A DNA stretch of 64,000 nt. Source: Flavobacterium sp. Its GTDB lineage: Bacteria > Bacteroidota > Bacteroidia > Flavobacteriales > Flavobacteriaceae. Both the position numbers and the translations under genes were made by a program. A model generated the notes under the pieces. The model did no database searches. It saw only the letters and a list, made by a program, of their open reading frames with translations, and was not told where the DNA came from. Shown piece by piece: positions 46,786 through 55,870 of the stretch. Position 1 is the stretch's first letter. Every line of letters starts with the position of its first letter. The stretch lies in contig JACMLU010000015.1 of the NCBI GenBank assembly GCA_014379405.1, positions 1 through 64,000 on the forward strand. Direction: 5' to 3'.

Positions 46786-48324
46786 ATGAAACCATCAGTC
46801 TGCATAGAATATTTTATCATTAAACTACTGATAATTGGTAATTCGTTCGGTACGAATGCCCAGACATCTTTGTTTACGGACATAGAAGTAAGAAAAAACG
46901 AAAAGTCCTTAACAGGATTACAGGGAGTTGATAAAATAAAGACTTTATTGGAATTAAGTGACTGGTATGAAGCTTTTTTTAATAATCCTGAAACATTGGA
47001 AAAGGCTTTTGAGTATGCCAATGATGCTCTTCGCTTAAGCCGATCTTTGCATTCTGATATTTATGCTGGTAAATGTTATCTACAACTTTCAATGCTCCAT
47101 CAGTTAAGAAATAATAATTCTATGATTGAAATCAGCGCCAGAAAAGCAATAGTATTATTGGCCAAAACAAATCAAACAGATGATTTGGGAGAGGCCTGGG
47201 TAATGATCTGGTCAGCAAAAATGCGCACTAATGCACCAATAGCAGAGAGGTTGGCTCCAATTTTTAAAGCTGCGGCTTTATTCGAAAAGTCAGGAAACAA
47301 TAAAAGAAGTGGTGACTGCTATAGAGAAATTAGTGAATTGTATTTTTCAATCTCAAAATTTAATACCTCTCTAAACTTTCTAAAAAAAGCAATGTTTTTT
47401 TATAAAGCAGCAAATCTTAAAGTAGAGAATATTTATCCTATCACCTCTAGACTGAATATTATTTATGAAGCCGAAAATAGGAGAATGGCTATCATCAAAC
47501 TTAAAAATAAAACCCTTATTCAGCAAAGCAAACTTAAAAATGAGGCGTTTTTACGTAATTTCATGATAACCTTTCTACTGCTTTTACTTATAATTCTCAG
47601 TTTGCTATACAAGAGGTTTAAGTTCAAGAAGAAAACAAACAGGCTCTTGGAAGTGCAGCAAGAGGAGATCAATCAAAAAAATATAATACTCCAAAATATG
47701 TTGATTGAAAAAGAATGGCTTTTGCGTGAGATTCATCATAGAGTAAAAAATAATCTGCACATGATTGTGGGACTTCTTGCAAGTCAGGCTGAATTCTTAA
47801 AAAATGAAGAGGCTATTCAGGCAATTAGTGCCAGTCAGAATAGAATTCAGGCTATGTCATTAATTCATCAGAAATTATATCAATCAGAGAATTTATCTAT
47901 AATTGATATGCCATCATATATATTCGAATTAGCAGAATATTTAAAGGATTCATTTGAAATCAGAAATAGAATAAGATTTATACTTGATATAGATAGTTTC
48001 AATCTACCTTTATCACATTCAATCCCGATTGGTCTTCTTTTCAACGAAGCTGTTACAAATGCTATAAAATATGCATTTCCAAATCATGAGAATGGCGTAG
48101 TAAATATTTCGCTTAAAACAAATGACAATAAAAATTACACTTTAATCATTCAGGATAACGGCATAGGTCTTCCCGATGATTTTGACCTTTATGAAAATTC
48201 TTCATTAGGCATAAAATTAATGTATGGGCTTTCTGATGATATAAGAGGAAAGTTTCAAATCTCTAGTGAAAACGGTACAAAAATAACTTTGGAATTCACT
48301 ATTAACGAAAGTAATTTTCATTAA
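46786..48324 (+). CDS. TPR-containing sensor histidine kinase (HisKA_2 type)
   Basis: 512 residues. An N-terminal signal-like helix is followed by TPR-like helical repeats (about 40-240) that would lie outside the cytoplasm, a membrane helix at about 258-278, a coiled coil, and a HisKA_2 kinase core. The phospho-acceptor box EIHHRVKNNLHM has His317-His318 (His318 precedes the Arg). The ATPase domain has NEAVTNAIKYAF near 421, DNGIGLPDDF near 461 and SLGIKLM near 475. It lies 14 bases before a sigma-54-type response regulator, its evident partner. The TPR sensor part is common in Bacteroidota kinases; the signal is unknown. Confidence 0.88.
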   Translation: MKPSVCIEYFIIKLLIIGNSFGTNAQTSLFTDIEVRKNEKSLTGLQGVDKIKTLLELSDWYEAFFNNPETLEKAFEYANDALRLSRSLHSDIYAGKCYLQLSMLHQLRNNNSMIEISARKAIVLLAKTNQTDDLGEAWVMIWSAKMRTNAPIAERLAPIFKAAALFEKSGNNKRSGDCYREISELYFSISKFNTSLNFLKKAMFFYKAANLKVENIYPITSRLNIIYEAENRRMAIIKLKNKTLIQQSKLKNEAFLRNFMITFLLLLLIILSLLYKRFKFKKKTNRLLEVQQEEINQKNIILQNMLIEKEWLLREIHHRVKNNLHMIVGLLASQAEFLKNEEAIQAISASQNRIQAMSLIHQKLYQSENLSIIDMPSYIFELAEYLKDSFEIRNRIRFILDIDSFNLPLSHSIPIGLLFNEAVTNAIKYAFPNHENGVVNISLKTNDNKNYTLIIQDNGIGLPDDFDLYENSSLGIKLMYGLSDDIRGKFQISSENGTKITLEFTINESNFH

Positions 48325-48338
48325 TTTAATTCTACAAA

Positions 48339-50288
48339 ATGGTAAAACCACTAAAAATACTTATAGTTGAAGATCAGTTTGTCGAAGCAAATCATTTACG
48401 ATTAATGCTTAAAAAAGCTGGACATTCTGTTATCGGAATGGCAAGGTCAGTTTCTGATGCTAAATATTATATTGCACAGGATAGGCCGGAATTAGCGTTA
48501 CTAGACATTTTTCTTTCGGGAAAAGAGACAGGTATTGATCTTGCCGAAATACTAAAAAATGAAAATATCCCTTTTATTTATCTTTCTGCTAACTCTAATG
48601 AAGAAGTTCTTAATAAAGCTAAACTTACTCATCCTCAAGGTTTTTTGGTAAAACCTTTTAGAGAAAAAGATTTATTAATAGCAATTGAAATTGCCGAATA
48701 TCATCAGCAGCACGGAATAGAATCTTCAATTAGAAAAGAACTTTTGTTTCAGAAACAATTAAAAAGTATAGTGAGAAAAAATGGTACTTGGGACGACAGG
48801 GTACTTAACATTATTACGTCTCTTCAGTCTCTTATTTCATTTGATCTAGTAATGGCTGTTTTTCACATAGACAATAAATTAACCAGCAGGGTTCTCGGGT
48901 ATGCAAGAACAGGTTTACACGAATATCAGAGAATAGGAATCGAAGAATTACAAAATATAACTGCCTTAAAAGAGTCTGAAATAAATGAATTACGAAATAA
49001 AAGTAAAGTTGAAACCGAAGCCACATTCTATAATGATCAGGATTTTATAAAAGTATGCGATAAAACCCCTATCAAAAAGATGATTGCAACTTCAATGAAT
49101 ATGAAATCCAATTTAATGCTGCCAGTTCCTTTGTCTCTGAGTGAAAATGGAGGACTATTTTTATCATTTTTTAGCAGACAGGCAGACAATTATAATAAAA
49201 ATCATTTAACGCTATGCGAAAGACTTCAGGAACCTTTAATTTATGCAATTGAAAATTTGATTAGTTATGATAAAAAATTGGATAAAAAAGAAACTTCTTC
49301 TGAAAATTCCATTGCAAACAAGAATATAAAAAATTTAGGTTTTGAATCGATAGTTGGAAAAAGTCCAGCTCTGCTAAAAATATTTGATCATATTTTGCAA
49401 GTGGCTCCCGCTGATACAACAGTTTTGATTACTGGAGAAAGCGGTACGGGAAAAGAGAGTATTGCCCATAGTATTAAAGAGCTTTCAACGAGAAATAATC
49501 AGCCTTTTGTCAAAATTAACTGTTCTGCCCTGGCTCAAGGACTTATAGAATCTGAATTATTCGGACATGAAAAAGGATCATTTACTGGTGCGGCAGAAAA
49601 ACGGATTGGCAAATTTGAACAAGCAAACAATGGCACCTTATTTCTGGACGAGATTGGTGATATGCCATTGGAAATGCAGGCTAAACTACTGCGGGCAATC
49701 CAGGAAAAAGAAATTGAACGTGTTGGAGGAAATGTTTCTATAAAAGTAAATGTCCGAATTATCGCAGCTACCAATTGCAATCTTGAAAAAGAAGTTGCTG
49801 ATGGTCGCTTCAGACTTGATCTATATTACAGGTTAAATGTATTTCCTATTCAGTTGCCGCCGTTACGAGAACGTAAAGAAGATATCGGTCTTCTTGCCCG
49901 TCATTTTATTGCTGTCTATAGCTCTAAAACACGGAAAAATGTGACCGAAATATCAGAAAGCGCTTTAAAAAGTCTTTTATCGTATCAATGGCCGGGAAAT
50001 ATCCGTGAACTTGAGAATCTTATTGAGAGAAGTATTCTTTTGGCAAAGACAGACACTATTGAGCACATCCCGCTTCCTGCTTTTGAAGAAGCTAAAATAA
50101 ATAACAAGTCAAATGATTGGTATTTTAAAACTATTCAGGAAAATGAGAGAGAACATATTATAAATGTTTTGGAGAAATGCAACGGAAGAATTAGAGGAAC
50201 TGGCGGTGCATCGGAGATATTAGGACTTCCACCTACAACATTGGCTTCAAGAATGCAGAAATTAGGTATAAAGAGAAGTCATTTTTAA
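48339..50288 (+). CDS. NtrC-type response regulator, sigma-54 activator
   Basis: 649 residues. Receiver domain (1-125) with phospho-acceptor Asp56 in LLDIFLSG; a GAF-like middle part (about 145-310); AAA+ sigma-54 interaction domain with Walker A GESGTGKE near 366-373, the RpoN-contact loop GSFTGA near 413 and Walker [10 protein letters not shown]; and a C-terminal Fis-type helix-turn-helix ([23 protein letters not shown]). All parts needed for activation of RpoN promoters are present. The targets are probably the hydrolase genes downstream, but no convincing -24/-12 site was found there. Confidence 0.92.
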   Translation: MVKPLKILIVEDQFVEANHLRLMLKKAGHSVIGMARSVSDAKYYIAQDRPELALLDIFLSGKETGIDLAEILKNENIPFIYLSANSNEEVLNKAKLTHPQGFLVKPFREKDLLIAIEIAEYHQQHGIESSIRKELLFQKQLKSIVRKNGTWDDRVLNIITSLQSLISFDLVMAVFHIDNKLTSRVLGYARTGLHEYQRIGIEELQNITALKESEINELRNKSKVETEATFYNDQDFIKVCDKTPIKKMIATSMNMKSNLMLPVPLSLSENGGLFLSFFSRQADNYNKNHLTLCERLQEPLIYAIENLISYDKKLDKKETSSENSIANKNIKNLGFESIVGKSPALLKIFDHILQVAPADTTVLITGESGTGKESIAHSIKELSTRNNQPFVKINCSALAQGLIESELFGHEKGSFTGAAEKRIGKFEQANNGTLFLDEIGDMPLEMQAKLLRAIQEKEIERVGGNVSIKVNVRIIAATNCNLEKEVADGRFRLDLYYRLNVFPIQLPPLRERKEDIGLLARHFIAVYSSKTRKNVTEISESALKSLLSYQWPGNIRELENLIERSILLAKTDTIEHIPLPAFEEAKINNKSNDWYFKTIQENEREHIINVLEKCNGRIRGTGGASEILGLPPTTLASRMQKLGIKRSHF

Positions 50289-50334
50289 ATCGTTAATATC
50301 AATTGTAAATGATTTAACGAACGATATTAAGTTG

Positions 50335-50363
50335 CTTTATTTTCGTTGTTCGACGAAATAAAG
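50335..50363 (+). terminator. Probable terminator of the two-component operon
   Basis: Stem CTTTATTTTCGT (50335-50346) and ACGAAATAAAG (50353-50363) with one bulged T and a six-base loop. The following T content is modest. Just upstream, TTAATATC (50293-50300) and GATATTAA (50323-50330) form another inverted repeat. Confidence 0.55.
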
Positions 50364-50467
50364 TCGTTTCAAATTTTAATAAAAAGTATGTAAGTCACTG
50401 AAAACAAGGGTTTAGAAAAAAGGTTCGGTTTTAGCTTATACTTTGGCATAACATTAAAATATGTATT

Positions 50468-51256
50468 ATGCTAACTGAAAATCCTACTACAATACTTTTT
50501 ATTACAGGTGCATTTATAAGTAATAAATGCTGGGATGAATGGAAAGCCTTTTTTGAAAGTAAAGGCTTTAAAACTCTAGCTCCAGCCTGGCCATATAAAG
50601 ATGCTCCAGCAGATATTTTACGCGATCGTCATCCGGATCCTCAAATTGCTGGTCTGCGGTTAACTCAATTAATCGAATACTTTGAGAATGTTGCCAAAAG
50701 CCTTCCTCAAAAACCTATTATAATCGGCCACTCTATCGGCGGACTTACAGCCCAGATACTTTTACAGCGTAATTTGGCATCAGCCGCAATTGCTATTCAT
50801 TCTGTTCCTCCTCAAGGAATTTTCACCTTCAAATTTTCATTTTTAAAAGCAGGCTGGGGTCCACTTGGTTTTTTTACTTCTGCAAAAAAAACTTTTTTAA
50901 TGAACTTCGGCCAGTGGCAATATGCATTTACTAATGGAATGCCTGTAGAATGGCAGGAAAAGGCATATTGCGAATCAGTGATTCCTGAATCTAAATTAAT
51001 CGTTCGAGATACGATAACCTCAGTCGCAAAAGTAGATTTTCACGCTCCACATAAACCATTGCTAATAATTGCAGGATCAACGGATCATACTATTCCAGAG
51101 TCCCTCAATTATTCTAACTACAAAAAATATACTCATAAAAATTCTATTACGGATTTCAAGGTTTTCCCTGAAAGAAATCATTTTGTTTTAAATCAGCCAG
51201 GCTGGCAAGAAGTTGCTGTCTTTATACAAGACTGGATAGTAAACCTACCTGTATAA
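50468..51256 (+). CDS. Alpha/beta hydrolase, Ser-nucleophile type
   Basis: 262 residues, no signal peptide. The nucleophile elbow is GHSIGG with Ser89; the acid and histidine are probably the Asp in AGSTDHTIP and the His in ERNHFVL near the C-terminus. Esterase- or lipase-like; the substrate is unknown. First gene after the sigma-54-type regulator. A TTTGGCA stretch lies 20 bases before the start, but it does not make a full promoter. Confidence 0.82.
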   Translation: MLTENPTTILFITGAFISNKCWDEWKAFFESKGFKTLAPAWPYKDAPADILRDRHPDPQIAGLRLTQLIEYFENVAKSLPQKPIIIGHSIGGLTAQILLQRNLASAAIAIHSVPPQGIFTFKFSFLKAGWGPLGFFTSAKKTFLMNFGQWQYAFTNGMPVEWQEKAYCESVIPESKLIVRDTITSVAKVDFHAPHKPLLIIAGSTDHTIPESLNYSNYKKYTHKNSITDFKVFPERNHFVLNQPGWQEVAVFIQDWIVNLPV

Positions 51257-51301
51257 ATTTTATAATAATCCATTATTTATTAATCCATTAAAATTTAAAT
51301 T

Positions 51302-52321
51302 ATGAAAACGAATTTATTAAACACAGCATTTTTTAATTTCAAAAGCAGAGCATCTAAGCTTTTGGCCTTTGGCCTTTTACTATTGATTTTAGTTTCTTGT
51401 AATAAAAAAACTGAAGAAAATTCCTTAACAGAAACAAAACCAGCTTTAGTAGCCGAAATCGCTCAAGCAGCACCCGCAGATCCGCCAGCAAATTTTAAGC
51501 ACGAAACTGCTTTAGTAAACGGGGTGAATATCCATTATGTTATTGGTGGGAAAGGATATCCTCTTGTACTTGTTCATGGTTTTGGACAAAACTGGTATAT
51601 GTGGAATCGCTTACTACCGGAACTTTCTAAACATTTTACCGTTATCGCACCTGATTTAAGAGGAGTAGGCGAATCAGACAAGCCTGAATCCGGTTATGAT
51701 AAAAAAACGATGGCGACAGATATTCATAAACTAGTAAAGAAATTAGGCTACAACAATATTAATCTTGCAGGACATGACATTGGACTTATGGTGGCTTATG
51801 CGTATGCGGCTCAATACGGAAATGAAGTTAAAAAACTGGCCTTAATGGATGCTTTGCTTCCGGGTATTGAACCTGTTTGGTCACAGGTTTCGGCTTCAGC
51901 CTGGTGGTTTGGATTTTTTGCTTGGCCTGCTTCTGGTGATATTGTTAGAGGAAAAGAGAAAGAGTTTTTAATCAATTTTTGGCCAATGGTTGGCCACGTT
52001 AAAGATCCTTTTACCCCTGAAGAAACAGCTGAATTTGTTAGAGCCTATGCAGTTAAAGATGCAGCAAAATCAAGTTTTAAATGGTTTGGGGATTTCCCTC
52101 AGGATGGTAAAGACAATCTGGTATTTGCGAAAACAAAACTAAAAATGCCTTTGCTGGCAATGGGAGGTGAATATTTTGCTGCAGCTTTTCTTAAAGAGCA
52201 TTCTAAACTTGTGGCAACAAATGTATCTGAATCAAAAATTGCAGGCTCAGGACACTGGTTGGTTCAGGAAAATACGGCTCAGGTACAAAAAGATTTACTG
52301 GCTTTTTTCCTTGCAAAATAA
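51302..52321 (+). CDS. Alpha/beta hydrolase lipoprotein, Asp-nucleophile type (paralogue of 43600)
   Basis: 339 residues. Lipoprotein signal with Cys33 in LILVSC and a short spacer, then a hydrolase domain that matches the 43600 protein closely, including HGFGQNWYMW, GHDIG (Asp159) and SGHW (His318). Differences are concentrated at the N-terminus and around residues 220-270. One copy is thus secreted to the periplasm and this one is lipid-anchored. Epoxide-hydrolase or dehalogenase-type chemistry is expected. It sits between a Ser hydrolase and an amidohydrolase in one run. Confidence 0.85.
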   Translation: MKTNLLNTAFFNFKSRASKLLAFGLLLLILVSCNKKTEENSLTETKPALVAEIAQAAPADPPANFKHETALVNGVNIHYVIGGKGYPLVLVHGFGQNWYMWNRLLPELSKHFTVIAPDLRGVGESDKPESGYDKKTMATDIHKLVKKLGYNNINLAGHDIGLMVAYAYAAQYGNEVKKLALMDALLPGIEPVWSQVSASAWWFGFFAWPASGDIVRGKEKEFLINFWPMVGHVKDPFTPEETAEFVRAYAVKDAAKSSFKWFGDFPQDGKDNLVFAKTKLKMPLLAMGGEYFAAAFLKEHSKLVATNVSESKIAGSGHWLVQENTAQVQKDLLAFFLAK

Positions 52322-52354
52322 AGTAGTCGAAACAGACCAATCAAATCTGAAAAA

Positions 52355-54118
52355 ATGAAACGAATATTTGTAATACCACTATTTTTCCTTGGACTGCTGA
52401 TGCAGTCCCAGGAAAAAGCGGATCTGATTATTTACAATGGAAAAATTGCCACGATGCAAAAATCCGGTGAATTTGTGGAGGCAGCTGCTGTCAAAAACGG
52501 AATTATTCTGGGAACAGGGACATCAAAAAACATTTTCGAAAGCTATAAAACCGCAACCACCCAAACAATTGATGCAAAAGGGAAAACGGTTATTCCAGGA
52601 TTGAATGACAGTCATATTCATGTAATTCGCGAAGGTCTTAATTACAATGCGGAGCTACGCTGGGATGGTGTAAAAACCTTAAAACGAGCAATGGAAATGC
52701 TCAAAGAGCAGGCAGCAAGAACCCCTCCCGGAGTTTGGATTAAAGTCATAGGAGGTTGGAATGAATTTGGATTTGAGGAAAAAAGACAGCCTACAATCGA
52801 TGAAATAAATGCCGCGGTTCCCGATAAACCCGTTTTTATAACCTATTTGTATGGCAAAGCTTTTTTGAACAAAAAAGGAATTGAAGTTTTGGGGTATACC
52901 AAAGACACCAATTATGAAGGAAGTATTTTAGAACAGGACAAAAACGGAAATTTAACCGGATTGATGTTTGCGAAAGAAACACCAAAAGCCATTTACACAA
53001 CATTGGGATTAACGACAAAATTAGCTCCGGAGGAAAGAATTAATAGTTCGCTTCAGTTTAATCGTGAACTGAATCGATTTGGTCTGACCAGTGTGATTGA
53101 TGCTGCGGGTGGCGGACAAAATTTCCCTGCTGATTATGGAACTTCAATGGAACTGGCCAAACAAGGCAAATTAAATCTTCGAATTTCTTATTATTTATTT
53201 GCCCAGCAAAAAGGAAAAGAACTTCAGGATTATGAAAAATGGGTAGCCGAAACCGTCATCAACAAAAATGATAATCTTTTGGTTGCAAATGGTTATTCCG
53301 AAGAAGGAGCGGGAGAAAATATTGTGGCATCCGCCGCTGATTTTGAGAATTTCCTCGAACCAAGAATTGTTCTTACGGATCAAATGGAAGGGGATCTTGA
53401 ACCCATTATTCGTCTGCTTGTCAAAAACAGATGGCCTTTTCGATTGCACGCTACTTATGGAGAATCTATTGACCGTATGCTGAATGTTTTTGAAAAAGTG
53501 AACAAGGAAATTCCATTTAACGGATTACGCTGGTTTTTTGACCATGCCGAAACCATAACGCCCCAAGAACTCGAAAGGGTTAAAAAACTTAATGGGGGCA
53601 TTGCGGTTCAATTCAGGATGTATTTTCAGGGAGAATTGTATGAGAAATTATATGGAGTTCCAAAAACACAATTACCACCCATAAAAAAAATACTCGAAAT
53701 GGGAATTCCTGTTGGAATGGGAACAGATGCGACGCGTATTTCAACATACAATCCGTGGATGGCACTTCATTGGCTCATTACAGGAAAAACCTTGGGTGGC
53801 ATGCAGTTTTGGCCAAAAGACCAGGTTCTTGACAAGTTCACGGCACTGAAATTATATACGTCAGGAAGTGCTTGGTTTTCTGGCGAAGAAAAAGAAAAAG
53901 GAAAATTGGTAAAAGGAATGTATGCCGACCTGTCCATCTTATCGGATGATTATTTTACAGTTTCGACTGACAACGTTCGAAAAATCGAATCGGATTTGAC
54001 AATTGTTAATGGAAAAGTGGTTTATGGAGCAGGAGATTTTAAAGATCTAGATCCTGCAATTGCTCCTGTAATTCCGGATTGGTCGCCCATTAAATATTTC
54101 GGGGGTTACCAAAAATAA
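52355..54118 (+). CDS. Exported amidohydrolase, YtcJ-like
   Basis: 587 residues with an N-terminal signal peptide (VIPLFFLGLLMQSQ). Amidohydrolase superfamily: LIIYNGKIATM at the start of the composite beta domain, His87-x-His89 in NDSHIH, FDHAETITPQELERV and GMGTDATRISTYNPW for the later metal and substrate positions, and ADLSILSDDYF at the end. YtcJ-like enzymes hydrolyse amide or imide bonds in small molecules. Overall length is normal. It lies 33 bases after the hydrolase lipoprotein, so it is probably in the same transcript. Confidence 0.9.
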   Translation: MKRIFVIPLFFLGLLMQSQEKADLIIYNGKIATMQKSGEFVEAAAVKNGIILGTGTSKNIFESYKTATTQTIDAKGKTVIPGLNDSHIHVIREGLNYNAELRWDGVKTLKRAMEMLKEQAARTPPGVWIKVIGGWNEFGFEEKRQPTIDEINAAVPDKPVFITYLYGKAFLNKKGIEVLGYTKDTNYEGSILEQDKNGNLTGLMFAKETPKAIYTTLGLTTKLAPEERINSSLQFNRELNRFGLTSVIDAAGGGQNFPADYGTSMELAKQGKLNLRISYYLFAQQKGKELQDYEKWVAETVINKNDNLLVANGYSEEGAGENIVASAADFENFLEPRIVLTDQMEGDLEPIIRLLVKNRWPFRLHATYGESIDRMLNVFEKVNKEIPFNGLRWFFDHAETITPQELERVKKLNGGIAVQFRMYFQGELYEKLYGVPKTQLPPIKKILEMGIPVGMGTDATRISTYNPWMALHWLITGKTLGGMQFWPKDQVLDKFTALKLYTSGSAWFSGEEKEKGKLVKGMYADLSILSDDYFTVSTDNVRKIESDLTIVNGKVVYGAGDFKDLDPAIAPVIPDWSPIKYFGGYQK

Positions 54119-54152
54119 GCATTAAGTGAAATAATCTAATAAACTTAAAACC

Positions 54153-55172
54153 ATGAAATCTAACAAATTAATTTCAGGAATTGCAATCGTATTGTGTTTG
54201 TTTATGAATGCTGTTGGGTATGCACAATTTCCCATGCCAGATCGTGTTCCGATTTGGGACGCAAACAAAGTGACTTTAAAATTGCATAGAATTTCAGAGA
54301 ATGTATATGCAGTTTCACCCAGTACAACCGAAATTGAAACCACAAAAGGAATAGCGCAGGCTACGTCGGCAGGATTTATTGTGGGTGAAAAAGGTGTCCT
54401 GCTTATTGAAACTATGCTGAGCAAAGGATTGTACGATCAGCTTTATAAATTGATACGATCAGTAACGCCAAAGCCTATTGTTTATGCTATAAATACCAGC
54501 GATCACGGCGATCATTGTTTTGGAAACTATTTGCTTCCAAAAGAAACCATTGTGATTCAGAACGAATATTGCAAGGAAAACCTTGCTAAAAACTATGACA
54601 ATATAAAACAGTTCATGATTATGCTTTTTGGAAAAGGAAGAGGAATTGAAGAGAGTGTTTACCGTCCCGCAGATATTACAATAGCAATTAACCAAAATAT
54701 GAAAATTGATATGGGAAAAGGGAATATTATTGAGGTAATTAATGTGGGGACTGCACAATCTCCAGCCGATCTTTTTGTATATCTGAAATCAGCTTCCGGA
54801 AATGTATTGTGGGCAGGAAATCCCTTCATTGCCGAAAGTCCCACTATTCCTTGGCTGTTTGATGGGTATTTTCTGGAACCTGTTCAAAACCTTAATAAAA
54901 TTTACAATATGATTTCTGATAAAGATATTGTCGTTCCCGGACACGGGCGTATTACCAATAAGGCTGGAATCAAATATACAATCGATTACGTGACCGCTTT
55001 GCAGTCTAATGTTGAAAATGCGGTAAAAAAAGGGCTTACGCTTGACGAAACAAAAGCATCAGTGACTATGAAAGAATTCGATAAAGGATATGAACTTTAT
55101 AACTGGCTTCATTTTAATTTCAATGTTCCGAATGCATATAAAGATATAAAAGCAAATGGTTCCATTAAATAA
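54153..55172 (+). CDS. Exported metallo-beta-lactamase-fold protein with altered metal site
   Basis: 339 residues with a signal peptide (IAIVLCLFMNAVGYAQ). The MBL fold is clear, but the metal motif that is normally T-H-x-H-x-D-H reads T-S-D-H-G-D-H (Ser116, His118, Asp120, His121). The second-site histidine of the AHTPGD-like loop is Gln202 (AQSPADL), and the bridging Asp of the TGD-like strand is Asn223 (WAGNPF). His264 in VPGHG is kept. So three of the usual ligands are changed. It may bind a single metal, use other ligands or be non-catalytic. It follows the amidohydrolase by 34 bases and is followed by a hairpin. Confidence 0.85.
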   Translation: MKSNKLISGIAIVLCLFMNAVGYAQFPMPDRVPIWDANKVTLKLHRISENVYAVSPSTTEIETTKGIAQATSAGFIVGEKGVLLIETMLSKGLYDQLYKLIRSVTPKPIVYAINTSDHGDHCFGNYLLPKETIVIQNEYCKENLAKNYDNIKQFMIMLFGKGRGIEESVYRPADITIAINQNMKIDMGKGNIIEVINVGTAQSPADLFVYLKSASGNVLWAGNPFIAESPTIPWLFDGYFLEPVQNLNKIYNMISDKDIVVPGHGRITNKAGIKYTIDYVTALQSNVENAVKKGLTLDETKASVTMKEFDKGYELYNWLHFNFNVPNAYKDIKANGSIK

Positions 55173-55174
55173 AA

Positions 55175-55203
55175 TAAACATAAAAAAACTAGTTTTATGT
55201 TTA
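55175..55203 (+). terminator. AT-rich hairpin after the MBL gene
   Basis: TAAACATAAAA (55175-55185) and TTTTATGTTTA (55193-55203) are perfectly complementary around a seven-base loop, starting three bases after the stop codon. It is probably a terminator, although no long T-run follows. The remaining 220 bases before the next gene show nothing recognisable. Confidence 0.55.
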
Positions 55204-55427
55204 ATTCAAACCTATCCTTGCTAGATTGTTTAACCTAATGATGCTGTTTTATGACAAGGACAGCTAGAATAACTTTAGGAACACCACGATCTTAACAGCT
55301 TATCAGGTTTCTTTTTAATTAACGGTAATATTCTGTTCCTAAAATGAATACACTTAAATATATCTATTGCTTATTTTAATATTGGATCTTGGTAAATTTT
55401 CATTTTTTTTAACAAAAACGCATCATT

Positions 55428-55868
55428 ATGAAAACGTTATGGATCATTATGGCTTTTTTTTCTGGATTTTTTTTACCGCTGCAAGGTGGTATCAATGCTA
55501 GACTTGGTAAAGAATTACAGAGTCCTATATATGCTTCTCTGATTTCTTTTCTCATTGGAGCTACAGCAATTATGGTATTTATTTTTTTATCAGATCAGAC
55601 AGTTTCTTGGGGTGGTATAAAAACAGCACCAGCTTACACTTGGATTGGAGGCATTCTTGGTGCATTTTATGTAACAACTATTATCTTATGTGTTCCAAAG
55701 ATAGGATCAACACTCACATTTGGGCTAGTCATTGCTGGACAGATGGTTGCGGCAGTTGTAATGGATCATTTTAAAATATTTGTTTCTGAACAGCATCCTA
55801 TTAATTTGATAAGGATAGTTGGTATTTTACTGATTATTTCAGGCGTAATTATCATTAAAAAATTCTGA
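55428..55868 (+). CDS. DMT-family transporter, YdcZ (DUF606) type
   Basis: 146 residues with five hydrophobic segments and no large loops. FFLPLQGGINARLGKELQSPIYASLISFLIG at the N-terminus and YVTTIILCVPKIGSTLTFGLVIAGQM in the middle are characteristic of the YdcZ family of small DMT-type membrane proteins, some of which work as pairs. Only one copy is present here. Its substrate is unknown. It starts a second short run with the porin gene, two bases before that gene's start. Confidence 0.82.
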   Translation: MKTLWIIMAFFSGFFLPLQGGINARLGKELQSPIYASLISFLIGATAIMVFIFLSDQTVSWGGIKTAPAYTWIGGILGAFYVTTIILCVPKIGSTLTFGLVIAGQMVAAVVMDHFKIFVSEQHPINLIRIVGILLIISGVIIIKKF

Positions 55869-55870
55869 AT

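Noticed and set aside
50440..50467. Possible sigma-54 promoter (TTTGGCA) before the Ser hydrolase
   Set aside because: The -12 half is missing; it equally resembles a TAnnTTTG-type box with one extra base.
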